Source: Taenia hydatigena
Taxonomy: Eukaryota > Platyhelminthes > Cestoda > Cyclophyllidea > Taeniidae
Length of the DNA stretch: 64,000 bases
Assembly (NCBI GenBank): GCA_036345935.2
Contig: JADWOT020000005.1
Coordinates: 3,590,696-3,654,695, forward strand
Reading direction: 5' to 3'
The notes beneath the pieces were generated by a model. It did not search any database, was not told where the DNA came from, and worked only from the letters and a program-made list of their open reading frames with translations. The position numbers were made by a program, and so were the translations under genes. Below are positions 38,160-50,250 of the stretch, piece after piece. Every line of letters begins with the position of its first letter. The stretch's first letter is position 1.

Positions 38160-39620
38160 AACGACGTCTACCAACAACAGCATCATCAAATCCGCTCCAA
38201 GTAATCTCTGATTACTCAGTTAGATGGAAGACAAAGCTGCTTAGCTCTTCTACAATAAAGACCTTTCCATGGTCCACGTGACACTCATCAACTCATCCAT
38301 CTCAATATGGACTCACAACGACAACGAGTTATGGACCAGTACTTATGCCCCCAAGCATGGAGACTTTTACTGTATCATTTCACGGGTACCATCCAATCTT
38401 GTTCAGAATACACAAACATTGTCCCTTGCTATAAGTGAATCCCAGTTGTGGTTTGCTTCGACATTCACAGACTAGTTGGTCTTCAATTACCTGTTGTTTA
38501 ATGAGGGTGGAGATAAGCCAATTCCATACAACTGTGCCGCCTCACTTCACACTACTTCACAGCCACCTCTTAGTGACTGTGGTGAAGCTCAGTTTTGAAG
38601 TAGAGTACTAAATTATTCTTCACCGACAGTCCAATCAACATCTTTACCTTCATTGCTAGCCCACACGAAGTGTTTCATATGCACAAGGAATGGAACCACT
38701 GGAAAAGGGAATTTTACGTTGGAGAAGTCCATCTTTCTGTCGCCTCTTAGGAGCTGCCTACGCTTAGTGCCTCTCACATGCTAATGTATGCAAACTGGAA
38801 GTAGAATTCGAATCTCTATGGCACAATTAGATGGGAACGCAACGCCTCTTGGTTTGAATGTCATGATGCTTTCCAACCACAATCATGGCAGTCCTACATG
38901 CTGCAATGGGTATACAAGGCTCGGCAACAAAATTACATTCAACCCTCTTTGCATGCTTCGAGACACATGTGGATACTCGTCCGACATCCTTCGACATCAG
39001 TTGATGCCTTCTTTTCAATATTTGAAGAATCACTCGCGCGGATGCCACGTAATGCAACAGAACGCTGACGTCGGCTGACTGATGACATCTTCCACACGAT
39101 GACTTGTGTTGGAACGATTGAGGGAACCAAACAGAGATCTAAATTAGGCTGGAGTTACAGTCAGACAATCCTGCGACAATTGCATCTTTTTGGATAAAAT
39201 TCATCAGGCAAACAAAGCGTGTCACTTTAGCATTTCGATAGAAAAGCGGTATGAAGGCGCATAAACTACTGATGGCTTCAGTAGTGTCCTGTTACCTTTT
39301 CTGATAGAAAATTAGAAGTTTTTCAAGGCAAAAGAGTGAGTCAATGAACTTGTTTGCCACTGAGTTGCTGTTAATATTTACTAAATCTTGATGTGTCCTC
39401 TTTCAAACTAATACTATCCTTTTGCATTCCATTTCACAACAACAAGCACAATGCGCCACTTCGTCCACCAACTACCACACCAACAACAACACGGACAACC
39501 ACGCACCAACTCTTGGGAAATTTGTGCGAATATGCGTGTGTGGTTGACTGATCATCACGTCGTCGAACGTCTATGCTTTTGTAAATTTCAATGAAATTTA
39601 AGTTTAGCGTTGAGAATTAA
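38160..39620 (-). repeat. Left arm of a 1.4-kb inverted repeat
   Basis: The reverse complement aligns with about 42005-43425. The outer part is highly similar: the open frame at 38269-38475 recurs at 43079-43285 with two residue changes, and GCACAAGGAATGGAACCACT at 38676 has its exact complement at 42858-42877. Similarity falls toward the inner end (39100-39620 against 42005-42420). The outer end contains the repeat also seen at 45340-45480, 58650-58900 and 63600-63860. The 68-residue frame is not called a gene because the copies are simply recent. Confidence 0.8.
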
Positions 39621-42004
39621 CGTCAACAACGACTGGCACTGAGATGGGTAGAAATCGAGTCTAGCGGTTGGATCCCAAAAAAATCACGACAATGACATAT
39701 TCGGCAACTCACAGTAATTTGCCTACATAATACAAGTTAAGTGTGTGACGTAGTACCGTCGAGGTTTTCGTACACGAGTCCACGAGTCGTTGCGTTTGCA
39801 TTTCCTCCTCGGTGAAGCGGTTGCAACACATTAAACGAAATGGCAGGGAAATCACTTTATATTCACAACATCAGTATTGACACAGCATTACGCTAGTCAC
39901 CGCCAGGTAGAAATTTCATGTCTAAGAATATCCCAAAGCATTTGTTTCACTCTCGAACACCTCTCATGCATCTATCGCTTTAGTGTTGATTTGATGTGGA
40001 CCTAGACAATGGAGTGTCTTGCAGATCTATGGCAGTAGAAAACGACGTGTGTTCCTACAGGAAGCGTAGCTCGACTTTGCCAAGTCAAACGCTTTGTCAT
40101 GAAGGCGTTGAAGTTAGTGCGCCTCCCATGGCTGCGATCCAAGACCGAGACCTCGCCATATCTCCAAATGTGTATTTATTGGAGCCATTTTTTCCTTTAA
40201 GACTGCGTAAGCCCAGACACTAAGAGATAAATAGTTTGACATGAAATGCGATGATGTGAATCGCACCCAAGTGTCGACCCTGTCCACAATTGCGGTTCGA
40301 AATAGCCGTCTTGTCGTGACAGTCCGCAGATGAGCAATGAAAATGCTGTGTGAATAGAGGCTTGCATGAATTGTCGTGGTTTTGCTCTCCTGAGTCATTT
40401 TACTTGCACCGCGCTCCCCTTCCAACGACCTGGTTGCATGGTAATGCTTCAAGGCGCGTTAATCCAGATATGCAGGCGTTATTCTCATGCCGTCTCGCCT
40501 TACTTATGGAGATAAGAACGATTTTTGGATGATTTTGTTTAAAACTAAGCGGAATTAAACACCCGCGCCTAGAGAGTGTGTGTGATATGTGACAGCTGTG
40601 TTGGCCGAAGGCTCCTCGTTAAGCTGGGTGATTCCCCATCATTTAAAATCAGCCTGTTTAAGCGATGGGATGTGCGGTGGCCAATTCGCACGCCATGTCA
40701 CGCGTTGTTTTTGTCGTGAATTAATGACACGTAGAGGTCACCGAGATGGAGATGGATTTACACGAAACAAAGCCTAGGAACGCCCCGCCCCCACCCCGCC
40801 CTCAGACTCTGTCCTTTAGCCTGATTTTGACAAACGGCAACAATGTGGCAGTTTTATGCCTTTGTTTTATCTGATTTAGGGAGGAAAATTGTGAGGCTGG
40901 CAGTCGTTAAAGCTTCTCTAAGCATTTTCTGTCTTTAACAGCAGCGTTTGGGAGGCAAGAAAATTCAATGGTAGAACGTCAAGTTGTCGAAATTCGTCCT
41001 TCCCAGAGGCGTTGAACAGCTTCTAAATGTTGAATGCAGGTCCAGCGTTGGCACGCTTTGACACGATTGCGTTCGCAAGATCGCAAACGACGCCCGCTTT
41101 ACACCAGAAAAGCGTATTTTTGTTTTCATCTCTATGTTTTGCTAAGTATTCTCTCTATTCGCCTTCTAGAAGACTCAAACCTACACTTCTACTGAAAAGC
41201 TTATCCGCCATAGCCTATTCGAGCCACCCATCTGTACTCGCATTTGTGTTCCATTAGTAGTGAACACAATATCCATCAACATGCACAAATGCCATGTCAT
41301 TTAACTTATCTCGAGAAAACTCAGGAATCCACGAAACGGTAGAGAAGAGGATTCTGGAATAGAAAAGAGCGATTCTCAGCTGATATTTTACAAAAAGAAA
41401 AAAAGTAAATCTAATTTATCTGGATTCATAAGGTATGCAAAATGATTCGAATCTGTGTCTTAACAAAAAATTGCCCTAACAGAGGGACTTATTCCAATTT
41501 TTATCCACTATCGCATATATCTTTGCAAAATGCATTCATTATGGTTACACAAAACAAATGTTTGCTGTAAAAGCATTCGGACACCCGTAACCTACCCAAT
41601 TCACCGTAAATTTTCGACGGTAGAATGCTTGGGATTAAGAAGTGATTGCGTTGGGGTTTTATCATATTTGCGGCATTCATCCCTTTTTATATTTTGTGTG
41701 TTAAAACACATTTGCAAATTAGCTGGTCTCCAATGTTCCTTCATCTTTATATTTCTTGTGATTAATTTATTTTAGCCATTCAAGGACCCTTGAGGAGCTT
41801 TTAATGGTGCTGCTATTGGTGCCGCTACGACAGAAAGCACTCGAAATGTGTGCGTCGTACGTGTGCACAAAAAGGCATGCATAGCGATGGACAAATAGAG
41901 TGATCGCACAGCTTTGCATTTTAATTGGAACTCACGATGCCCTCATAGTCTGAGTACAATTGCTACTTAAATTGTATCAGTAGACAAATCACTGCGGGCT
42001 GTTA
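39621..42004. other. Inverted-repeat spacer made of older repeats
   Basis: 39740-40240 resembles the 25.2-26.0 kb tandem unit. 40240-40490 is an interspersed element. 40560-42000 is a third, diverged copy of the 26-29 kb block (shared CACGCCATGTCACGCGTTGT-type sequence near 40690, and ATCCATCAACATGCACAAAT at 41271). No gene is supported. Confidence 0.55.
40240..40490 (+). repeat. Interspersed SINE-like repeat, full copy
   Basis: Carries both conserved halves: GATGTGAATCGCACCCAAGT with CGACCCTGTCCACAAT at the left, and ATGCTGTGTGAATAG, CTCTCCTGAGTCATTTTAC, CTTCCAACGACCTGGTTGCA and TTATTCTCATGCC at the right. It is the clearest copy from which to define the element's borders. Confidence 0.7.
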
Positions 42005-43425
42005 ATGCTTAACGCTAAACTTAAATTTCCGTGAAATTTACTACCGCATGGACGTCCGATGACGTGAGGATCAGTCAACCACACGCTCAGATTCGCACAA
42101 ATTTCTCGAGAATTGGCGCGTGGTTGCCTGTTTGTGTGAGATAAAACACAAAAAAAGCAACATTAATTATAATGAAGGCAAATCTAAATGCAGTAAAAAT
42201 TAGCAGGGATTTAGTGGTAAGCAGCCACTTTAAACTCACGCTACTCCTTAAGCCAATTACAAATTTTTTTAATAGAAAGGAAAACGATACACTACTTAAG
42301 CAATCACTAGTTGATGGGCTTTGATGCCACTCTTACATAAGAATGCTAAAGACTGACTGTGACCCCAGTTTAATTCAGACAACTCTGTTGCCCTCATAAT
42401 CGCTTCAAAGCACGCTATCGTTTGGAATGTGCCAAAAGCCAGCCAGTCGCGGCGTCATGCTGCACTGCATGGCATCCGCTTGAGTGATTTTATAAGAATT
42501 GAAAGGAAGGCATCAACCGATGTCGAAGGATGTCGGACGAGTATCCACATGTGTCAAACTGCACCGCTTAAGTTCATCATGCATCCATGTATATCTCGAA
42601 GCATGTAAAGAGGGTTAAAATATAATTTTGCTGCCGAGCCTTGTATACTCATTGCAGTATGTAGGACTGCCATGGTTGTGGTTGGAAAGCATCATGTCAT
42701 TCAAACCAAGAGGAGTTGCGTTCCTGTCTAATTGTACCATAGAGATTCGAAATCCACTTCCAGTTTGCATACATTAGCATGTGGGAGGCATCAAGCGTAG
42801 GCAGCTTCTAAGAGGCGGTAGAAAGACGGACTTCTCCAAGGTAAAATTCCCTTTCCCAGTGGTTCCATTCCTTGTGCATATGAAACACTTCGTGTGGGCT
42901 AGCAATGAAGGTAAAGATGTTGATTGGACTGTCGGTGAAGAATAATTTAGTACTCTACTTCAAAACTGAGCTTCACCACAGTCACTAAGAGTGACTGTGA
43001 AGTAGTGCGAAGTGAGGTGGCACAGTTGTATGGAATTGGCTTATCTCCACCCTCATTAAACAGACAATTGAAGACCAACTAATCTGTGAATGTCAAAGCA
43101 AACCACAACTGGGATTCACTTATAGCAAGGGACAATGTTTGTGTTTTCTGAACAAGATTGGATGGTACCCGTGAAATGATACAGTAAAAGTCTCCATGCT
43201 TGGGGGCATAAGTACTGGTCCATAACTCGTTGTCGTTGTGAGTCCATATTGAGATGGATGAGTTGATGAGTGTCACGTGGACCATGGAAAGGCCTTCATT
43301 GTAGAAGAGCTAAGCTATTATTCCGCCTTCCTTTCAATGTGTATCATTGCCTTCCATCTAACTGACTAATCTGAGATTACTTGGAGCGGTTTTTGAAGGC
43401 GCTGTTGTTGGTAAGCGTCGCTGAT
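42005..43425 (+). repeat. Right arm of a 1.4-kb inverted repeat
   Basis: Partner of 38160-39620. 41800-42200 also resembles 28930-29160, 43390-43620 and 47250-47500 (shared TCTGAGTACAATTGCTACTT-like block), so several generations of duplication overlap here. Confidence 0.8.
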
Positions 43426-46400
43426 TAAGGCACTCCTAATGGGACCACTATACCTTTGCAGGCATACATATACATGGAAATGCACAAACGGATTGCTTGA
43501 ATTGCGTTTAAACTTCTAAAGCTCGCATAGTCTGGATGTGATTTCTACTTAAATAGCGTTGAGTAGGCAAGTCACAGCGAACTGTTGAAGATATTGACGT
43601 TTTAGTAATTTGGACTCCATTCCTAAGTATCTCAGTACTAGTTGTTGTCTTGGATGCATTCTTAAACTCTCCTCTCGTAGAGGCAATGAAAGTACAAACC
43701 ATAATGCAAGGAACAATAACACGTGCTCAAAAGCGACTTGTCAAATGGAGTTAAGTTTAGGTTAGATTTTGGATATAAGCATGTCGTTTCTCTTACCAAA
43801 TTCTAGTCCACTCTTAACTTGTAAAAATATGCCACTATGAAAAATGCCCAGTGTTTAATGCAACTCATGCCTACCCTGATTCCACTCAAGTTTCTATCAG
43901 AATGCTGAGGTTAAACAAGCCCTTTGACTGGCAGCTGCCACCCACATGCACCTAATTGTCGGAAGGTTGAGTATCAGGAGTGCTGTTCCCCTCAAAATAT
44001 CGGCTACCTCAAGCAAGTACTTTAGTATATGTCATATTTTAAAAACAACAATGGTTAGTTAAATGACGAGACAAATTTGAAGTTCGCCTCTCTCCACACC
44101 GGAATATCTGCCATTGCATCACGTGACCGCATGTCAGTTAAGCTCTTAAGGGTTGGAGAGACTCTATTTGAAGGTCAACGGTCTTGGTGGATGCGGGATT
44201 GTGTTTAGCGTGTGTGCCAATCTACACTGTGTGCTCTCACCATGTAAACTAGCGTTTTTTTCATGCTGAACTAATTAGACTGAGGCAGGTAGAGCACTAT
44301 AGAAGGAATAGTTGACACACATTTTTCCCATTTCTACTTATTACACTCGCCATAACCATCATGACTGGCAGTGAGTCGCCGTTTTAATGGTTTAAGTAAA
44401 CACAGATAATTTCTACTGTATCACGTCTACAAAGGCTGCTCCATTTGGGCAGTTGGAGCATATTCATGGGGCCGTGTTTGTTGCAGTAGTGAGGAAAAAT
44501 TCATTCAATTATCACGTTTAATTGCCATAACCGGGTGTGGTACTGGGTTTGTGAGAATTGTTGTAGTTAGACTATTTTGTTTCATTTTCTTGAAATGAGG
44601 TGACGGATTGGGTATGCAAGGCTTAGGTAACCAGTGAATTAAGCACTTTTGCATTCTATAAGCCTCCTCTTTTACTGGCAAATCAACCTGCTGCTATGTA
44701 GTAAAAGCAGAATTTGACGTTTTGATAAAATACATGGAAAAGCAGATCGAAGCATGTCGACATGAATATAGCCGCGAACATACACTTCACAAGCAAATGC
44801 GAACCCATTACAGGTGACAGACTAATGGACGTCACTCAACCACCTAACCCATGTCACAGCTCACTAAGCTAACAAATCTTCGAGTATGTAAACAATCGTC
44901 GGAGAGGGAGACACAATTCGTGGATGTCCTCGCCAACAAAGTTGGTAGAAAGGAGGTTTGTAAGGGGGAGAGATATGCATTTCCACGGTTTCCGTCTAGC
45001 CGGTTGATGCTAGCCGTCTCTCTAGAGCTGGCAGGAATGCAGGTCTTAACCGCGTCAACTTTGCTTTCCCACACTCAACCACACACTCTTGGAACCGAAA
45101 GAGTTGTGCCCTCAAGTTGGAGGCGCCCTCATTGACGCTGGTGCCAGTTTATCAAGCATCAGCGTAAAAGATGTCAAATGTATTGTCATCGTGGCCATCG
45201 TGAAAGGACATCAACAAGTAGGCATGTAGTGGCGCGAAACGGAGGAGCACAATTATGTGTTAAAGCATCTGTGCTGACATTCCATTTGGAAAGTGAGGGG
45301 CAGTACATCTGTAGACATCCAAGTAGACCAAAACTGTTGGTCTCTTGTGAGAGGGAACAAAATTTAGGCTTTCTGAACACGATTGAATGGCATCCGTGAA
45401 GTAGAGAGTCGTGCTTGGGCATGTCAATGTCTGACCACAAAACGTTGCTGTCATACATGCAAACAAGTGATGGAAAAGGATGCGACAATTGTGTAGAGAT
45501 GGTAAGGTAAACTAAGGCTCGATCCCGTAATGCAGCGGGAAGTTCCAGCCCTTCTCATTTTACTAAAACGGGACCCACCAACCCTCATAATGATTGTGGC
45601 GAATGGATTGAGCAGACATGGGTAAAATGTGTGTCAACTTCTCCTTCTACAGACTCCTAACTCCCTCAGTCTAATTAGTGCAGTATGAGAAAAAAGCAAG
45701 CCTACATGGTGGCAGTAAACAGTTCAGGCTGGCAAGCAATTACAACTGCTATCACATCAACAGACACCATCGACCTCTGACTGGATCTTTTTGATCCTCC
45801 CAAATGCACGTGAGCAGTTGCCATCGCATGTTGTTGTGGCATTTATGTGGCTCAAATCAGACCAAAGCACCTTAGCTCTGTTGTGATGCTGTGCGGTGAG
45901 GTATTGCTGCTCCAAGTCAATTCTTTTTACAATTTCATGTTCGCAGGTAAAGAAGTTTGACAGTCAACTGACGCGTGTGACTTCAGCATTTTAGACAGAG
46001 GATGAGTTAGAGGTTAAAGTTGGGCAATTGGGATGTTGAGGTTGGAGAGTGGGAAGACAAGTTTTCTTAAATTGGTCAGCATATTTCTTCCATTATGTCT
46101 CACGACGGCAGGTGCTTTGTGCTGTTGTAGCATCTACGAGAAAACACTGCGAGATTGCGGCCTCAAATCAACGTGGCAGGGGCTTCACTGGGAGTCGCGT
46201 CTTGTAGGTGCTGTCTCTAGTCTTGGATCACTCTACCGATCACCACCGAAGACACCGAAAAACGTGTTGCCATTGCCGACAAAACGTTTATCGTAACCAT
46301 GACCGACTCATAGAGTGTTTAATAGCTGACTAGTTTTTCCATCTACCCAAAACACGAGGTAGAAGGGGAATCAGCTTACTTGAGTAGACCTCTAATGCTT

Positions 46401-46634
46401 AGACAAAGAAATGGATGTCAACAAGACTTCTTGCCAGTCAAAAGGAAACAATTGACTACTTACACTATGCGCGTTACTCCACAATTTTCTCTTTGGATGA
46501 AATTTTTCTTACTTACAGTCCCAAACGGACCATCTGTGCAACGGTAGTTCAACAGAGTCACACTAAAGCATATAGTAAAACACAACAGCTCACACACTTC
46601 CTCAAGATGAAACACAAGACTATAAATGTCACAC
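43426..46634. other. Repeat-derived flank of the 46754-46987 gene
   Basis: No gene was recognised. About 44340-44580 is a diverged copy of the block at 51780-52000 and 59860-60080 (shared GAGTCGCCG, AATTTCTACTGTATCA and GTTGTAGTTAG-like motifs). About 45180-45480 is a diverged copy of the AACAAGATTGGATGGTA-type repeat (here GAACACGATTGAATGGCATC at 45375). 46030-46200 resembles 54220-54340. Confidence 0.5.
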
Positions 46635-46640
46635 TTTATT
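46635..46640 (-). terminator. Poly(A) signal AATAAA
   Basis: AATAAA on the minus strand, 114 nt past the stop of the 46754-46987 gene. The same spacing is seen after the 49919-50202 and 33702-34082 family members. Confidence 0.55.
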
Positions 46641-46753
46641 CAATGTCAAGAGTAAAGCGCAAAACAAACGAAAAATGTGGTTGGGAAAAAGGAGAAGGTG
46701 TAGAATTCCTAGCCATGGACAAGGGTGGTTAACACTGATGAAAAGCAGATTAG

Positions 46754-46987
46754 CTAATGTGTGAGGAGAATGAGAGCGCCTATGACAGGGACTGAGAAAG
46801 CGGGGGATAACATGGCCACCTTGGAAGTGGTGACGAATGCGTCGGAATACTCAGTAGAGTCGCTGTCACTTTGAGATTCCTGTCCACCCGGTGAGTCTGA
46901 GTAATAGTCGCCATAATTGTTGCCACTGTCCTCTGCGATAACATCGATTCCTAGCAGAAATAGAAGGAGCACACCAACGAGCTTCAT
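46754..46987 (-). CDS. Small acidic GPI-anchored surface protein, mucin-family relative
   Basis: Intact single-exon frame of 77 residues from ATG 46987. Residues 1-18 form a signal peptide (MKLVGVLLLFLLGIDVIA) that is unusual in having Asp inside the hydrophobic core. Residues 19-50 are rich in Asp, Glu, Ser and Tyr (GDYYSDSPGG, QSDSDSTEYSD). Residues 51-77 (FVTTSKVAML...LILLTH) end in a hydrophobic tail typical of GPI attachment. The tail and the 3' flank match the 49919-50202 gene, and the leader before ATG (GCAACCATTCTAACTGGG) matches the other members. The start was chosen because the conserved leader ends exactly there; the open frame upstream is leader and promoter. The ectodomain is acidic rather than Thr-rich, so heavy O-glycosylation is less certain. 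Function is unknown. Confidence 0.75.
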   Translation of the reverse strand: MKLVGVLLLFLLGIDVIAEDSGNNYGDYYSDSPGGQESQSDSDSTEYSDAFVTTSKVAMLSPAFSVPVIGALILLTH

Positions 46988-47029
46988 CCCAGTTAGAATG
47001 GTTGCATGACTGTTTGAGTCTTCAAAGCC

Positions 47030-47036
47030 TATATAT
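47030..47036 (-). promoter_or_regulatory. TATA box of the 46754-46987 gene
   Basis: ATATATA on the minus strand (complement of TATATAT), 43-49 nt upstream of the ATG, the same spacing as in the other family members. Confidence 0.6.
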
Positions 47037-47249
47037 TGTGGTAGCATGCGTGGGTGTCGAGTGGTGGGTATTGAGGTTGACCAACCACCAATCAAAGAGC
47101 GACACCTTTCCACAGGGTGAAGATTGACATGCGGAATGTAATGCAATGTGTGAGAATGTATGGACCAACATTAGTGATCGTGCAGATTGATACGGCAGTA
47201 ACTGTAATGCAACCAACAACGAATTTTAGAGGAGCTCTACTAAAATACG

Positions 47250-48440
47250 CCTGATTTTAATTCAAACTCTTAATGTCTTCGTAGTCTGGGTACAATTGCT
47301 ACTTGAATTGTATTAAGTGGGCTGTTAAATACGCTATTGTAATTTTTTGGATTCCAACTACTATTCGTTGTTGGCGTTATTGCACAATGCCAATCTTAAA
47401 TTTTAATGGGATTTGCCTACTCAGAGGCTTATGGTGAGATGCGATTCAGCTAAATACGCGCTCTGTTTCGCAAGAATTTCCCAAAAGGTGGTGCGCGGTT
47501 GTCCGTGCTGTTGTTGTGGCAGTTGTTGAACAAAGAACATCGCGGTGTGCTTGCTGTTGTGAGATCGAGCACAAAAGGATGACATTAAATGGAATAAGGA
47601 CACACTAAAATATAGCGAATATTAGCAGTGGTAAAGTGGCAAATGGTTTCATTGGCTCACTCTTTTCCTCTGACCAACTTATTGTTTTTGAATAAAGTAT
47701 AAAAAAGACACTACTGATAGCAATCAGTAGTCATTGCCTCGTGATATAACACCTTCTCCGTTTCATCCTGAATCAGTTTGCTGAAGTGATTCTTGCTATA
47801 TTACCGTCAGATTTTACCTAGATTGCATAACTATAACCCGATTCCCATCCTGACCTCTGTATTACCTCCATAATCGCTTCAATGCAAGTCATTGTGTGGA
47901 AGATGGTAACAGTCAGTTAAATTCACATCATACCTAGGGTGAGTTCCCTTGATTTACGCCCATCATGCCTCATTCAAATTAAGGTTCGCTACATCTCGCG
48001 GCATCCACTTAAATAATTCCCGATTATTCTACAAGGAGGCGCTAGTGAGTATGGAGGGAGGCCAGAAAATATCCCGATTGTGCATAGTTGCACTTCTTAC
48101 TGCACCATACTTTCCTGTTTCCAATTCCACTTTCGTCACTCTTTGGAATGATTAGTCTTGAATCATGCCCAGATAGTCGAATAAAACTTGTTTTTAAAGC
48201 CCTGTCTACTCTACGCGTCGAGCAAAGCCGCCAATAATGTGGCTGAAATCGTACTATCCCATTTAAGCCAAATTCTCACTCATTTGAATGCCACCACTCA
48301 CGTGCATCTGAGAGGATTAACAAAACACTGTCTCAAGTTTGAATGTGCCAGTGAAAGTGGTACTTTTATTAGAGTGTGTGTGCAAGGTCAGCCCGCATAC
48401 TTCCACCATGGGACTCTATATTTTTCATTACTGCAATGAT
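47250..48440 (+). repeat. Diverged repeat block shared with 41.8-42.5 kb
   Basis: TCTGGGTACAATTGCTACTT at 47285 and the GGTTGTCCGTGCTGTTGTTG region near 47498 match 41960-42140 in the same orientation, and 39440-39520 inverted. 48299-48430 resembles 51640-51710 and 59740-59800 (shared TACTTCCACCATG-like motif). The open frame at 48188-48439 lies in this repeat and is not called a gene. Confidence 0.55.
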
Positions 48441-49808
48441 TTGACTGACGGGGCTTGAGTACTGCAGAAGAAGTTGCCGCGCTTGTTTAATGTATTAGTT
48501 AATGCTTTTATGAGCATTGGAGAGTCGCCATCTTAATAAAATGCAAAAGTGCTGGGAATTTCTACTGCATCATGTGATTTTCCCCTACTTCACTTCCCAA
48601 TGGCGAGTACAATTGTCGTAGGCAGTTTCGGCAATTTTGTGGACCTAAGCTAATGCAAATTTAAGAAAAATATTCTCGCTAATCCCTCACAATCTAATCG
48701 TTTAAGTGAGAATGGAATCGTTTGTTACAATTTAATGTGATACTGACGTTGTGAGAGGTGATGCAGTAGGGCTGTCTGGTTTTGATTCCTTGAGCAGCTG
48801 TGCATCTTCCCCTCATGAGCAATGCAGTCTTAGGTTTCGACTGTTGTACAGTCTGTTAACTTGCTAACCCCTAGGGTTGAGCTCTGACAATCGACTGTCC
48901 ATTTGTAAAGTTGCCAGACTATGAGATGAAAGACTGTGCTTGAGTGGTCCCATCAAGGGGCTATGTCGTGTTCTGCACCTTCACATACTACTTACAAAGA
49001 AATAGGTAGCGTCAATCAGGGGAAAACTGCACGCTACAGCGAAGGCTGCATGAACCGATTCGGTACCGATTCAGAGATTCGAACCAACATCATGTGATTG
49101 GACTGAAGAAGAAAAAAAGACTTGAAATATGCCGGATCCTGTGTAGATACTGCCTCTAATTTAGAATCACCAACTTGATCATTGCCATTGTCACTAAAGC
49201 CCCCCATTCTGCGCTATGTTGGACAGCAGCGTTTCGAAAAGTTGAATACGAAAATTGTGTTGTCATGTTGACGAAACAATTGCTTCAAACGTGGGCAAAT
49301 CATTAAGTTTGCATTAGCTGATTGGTGTCTCCACTCGTGCAGAACGCACCGTAGTCATACCAGCGAGACGAGTACACAACGTAGAGGCGAGTGTTTGTTG
49401 CTTCAAAAGTGAAAATAATTATCACTACCTAGGAAGTGCTTCATTGGTTATGACGTGTAGCTGCAGTGTGATGAAGATAAAACTAAGTTAATTGCATTCG
49501 TGCTTCTGCACTTGAGCTTACTCGGAAACAGCATTTTCTGAATTACGCCAATCATGAGAAAGCAATCAACTGGTAATACTTAGCAGTTCACTTTCTAAAT
49601 TTCTCCCTAGATAAAGCTCGGAATACACGCATGTGCAAATGGACTAACGAAACAAAGGGACCATCTGTGGATCGGGGCACCAAGAAGACTACACTTAGAC
49701 TGGACAAAGAATATGAAGCGCTTTACAATGAAACTCGACAACTCACTCACCCCCTCACTGTTGCGACTCAAGGCAACAAAATGGAGCACAAGGCTCTTAA
49801 GGTACCAC
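48441..49808. other. Gene-free repeat-derived stretch
   Basis: 48520-48760 is a weak copy of the block at 51820-52010. 49620-49808 is the 3' flank of the 49919-50202 gene and matches the 3' flank of the gene at 33702 (shared ACCATCTGTGGA). No coding feature is supported. Confidence 0.45.
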
Positions 49809-49814
49809 TTTATT
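49809..49814 (-). terminator. Poly(A) signal AATAAA
   Basis: AATAAA on the minus strand, 105 nt after the TAG at 49919-49921. Confidence 0.5.
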
Positions 49815-49918
49815 TAATGCCAGCAGGGAGAGATAAATACAAACGAGAAAAAGAGGTTGGGAAATGGAAAAGATGTGGTAAATTACCTGACATAGGACAT
49901 TGACGGGAAGCAAATTGG

Positions 49919-50202
49919 CTAGTGTGTGAGAATAATGAGGGTACCAAAGAGAGAAGTCGCGAAAGCAGACGGTAAAGTGGCCGCCTTGGAAGTGGTAATG
50001 GTGGGCGCATTAATGGTGGCATTAACGCCACTGCCACTTAGATGTTCTTGCCAACCTGGCTTCGTTGTCGTTTTCGTTGCGTTTGTATCATTTTTTGCAA
50101 ATATTCTTGATTATTGCCATAATAACTATTATAATATTCATTCTGATCTGCGATCACAGCGATTCCCAGCATAACTAGAAGGAGCACACCAAAGTACTTC
50201 AT
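49919..50202 (-). pseudogene. Mucin-like GPI-anchored protein, frame broken at an A6 run
   Basis: ATG 50202 starts a signal peptide (MKYFGVLLLVMLGIAVIA) and a Tyr/Asn-rich segment (EYYNSYYGNN). After the run of six A at about 50090-50097 the frame turns basic and stops at 50038-50040. One base later the frame gives a Thr-rich stretch with three N-glycosylation sequons and the family tail TTSKAATL...LIILTH, ending at TAG 49919-49921. One missing A therefore explains the break, and a homopolymer assembly error is possible. An alternative is a weak GTTGGC donor spliced to CTTCCAAG, which would also reach the tail in frame. The promoter has AATAAA where relatives have TATAAA. The closest relative is the gene at 46754-46987 (shared tail and leader). 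Confidence 0.6.
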
Positions 50203-50250
50203 CCCAGGTAGAATGGTTGCACTAGTGGTGGAGTCAGTGCCCTGCACCCG

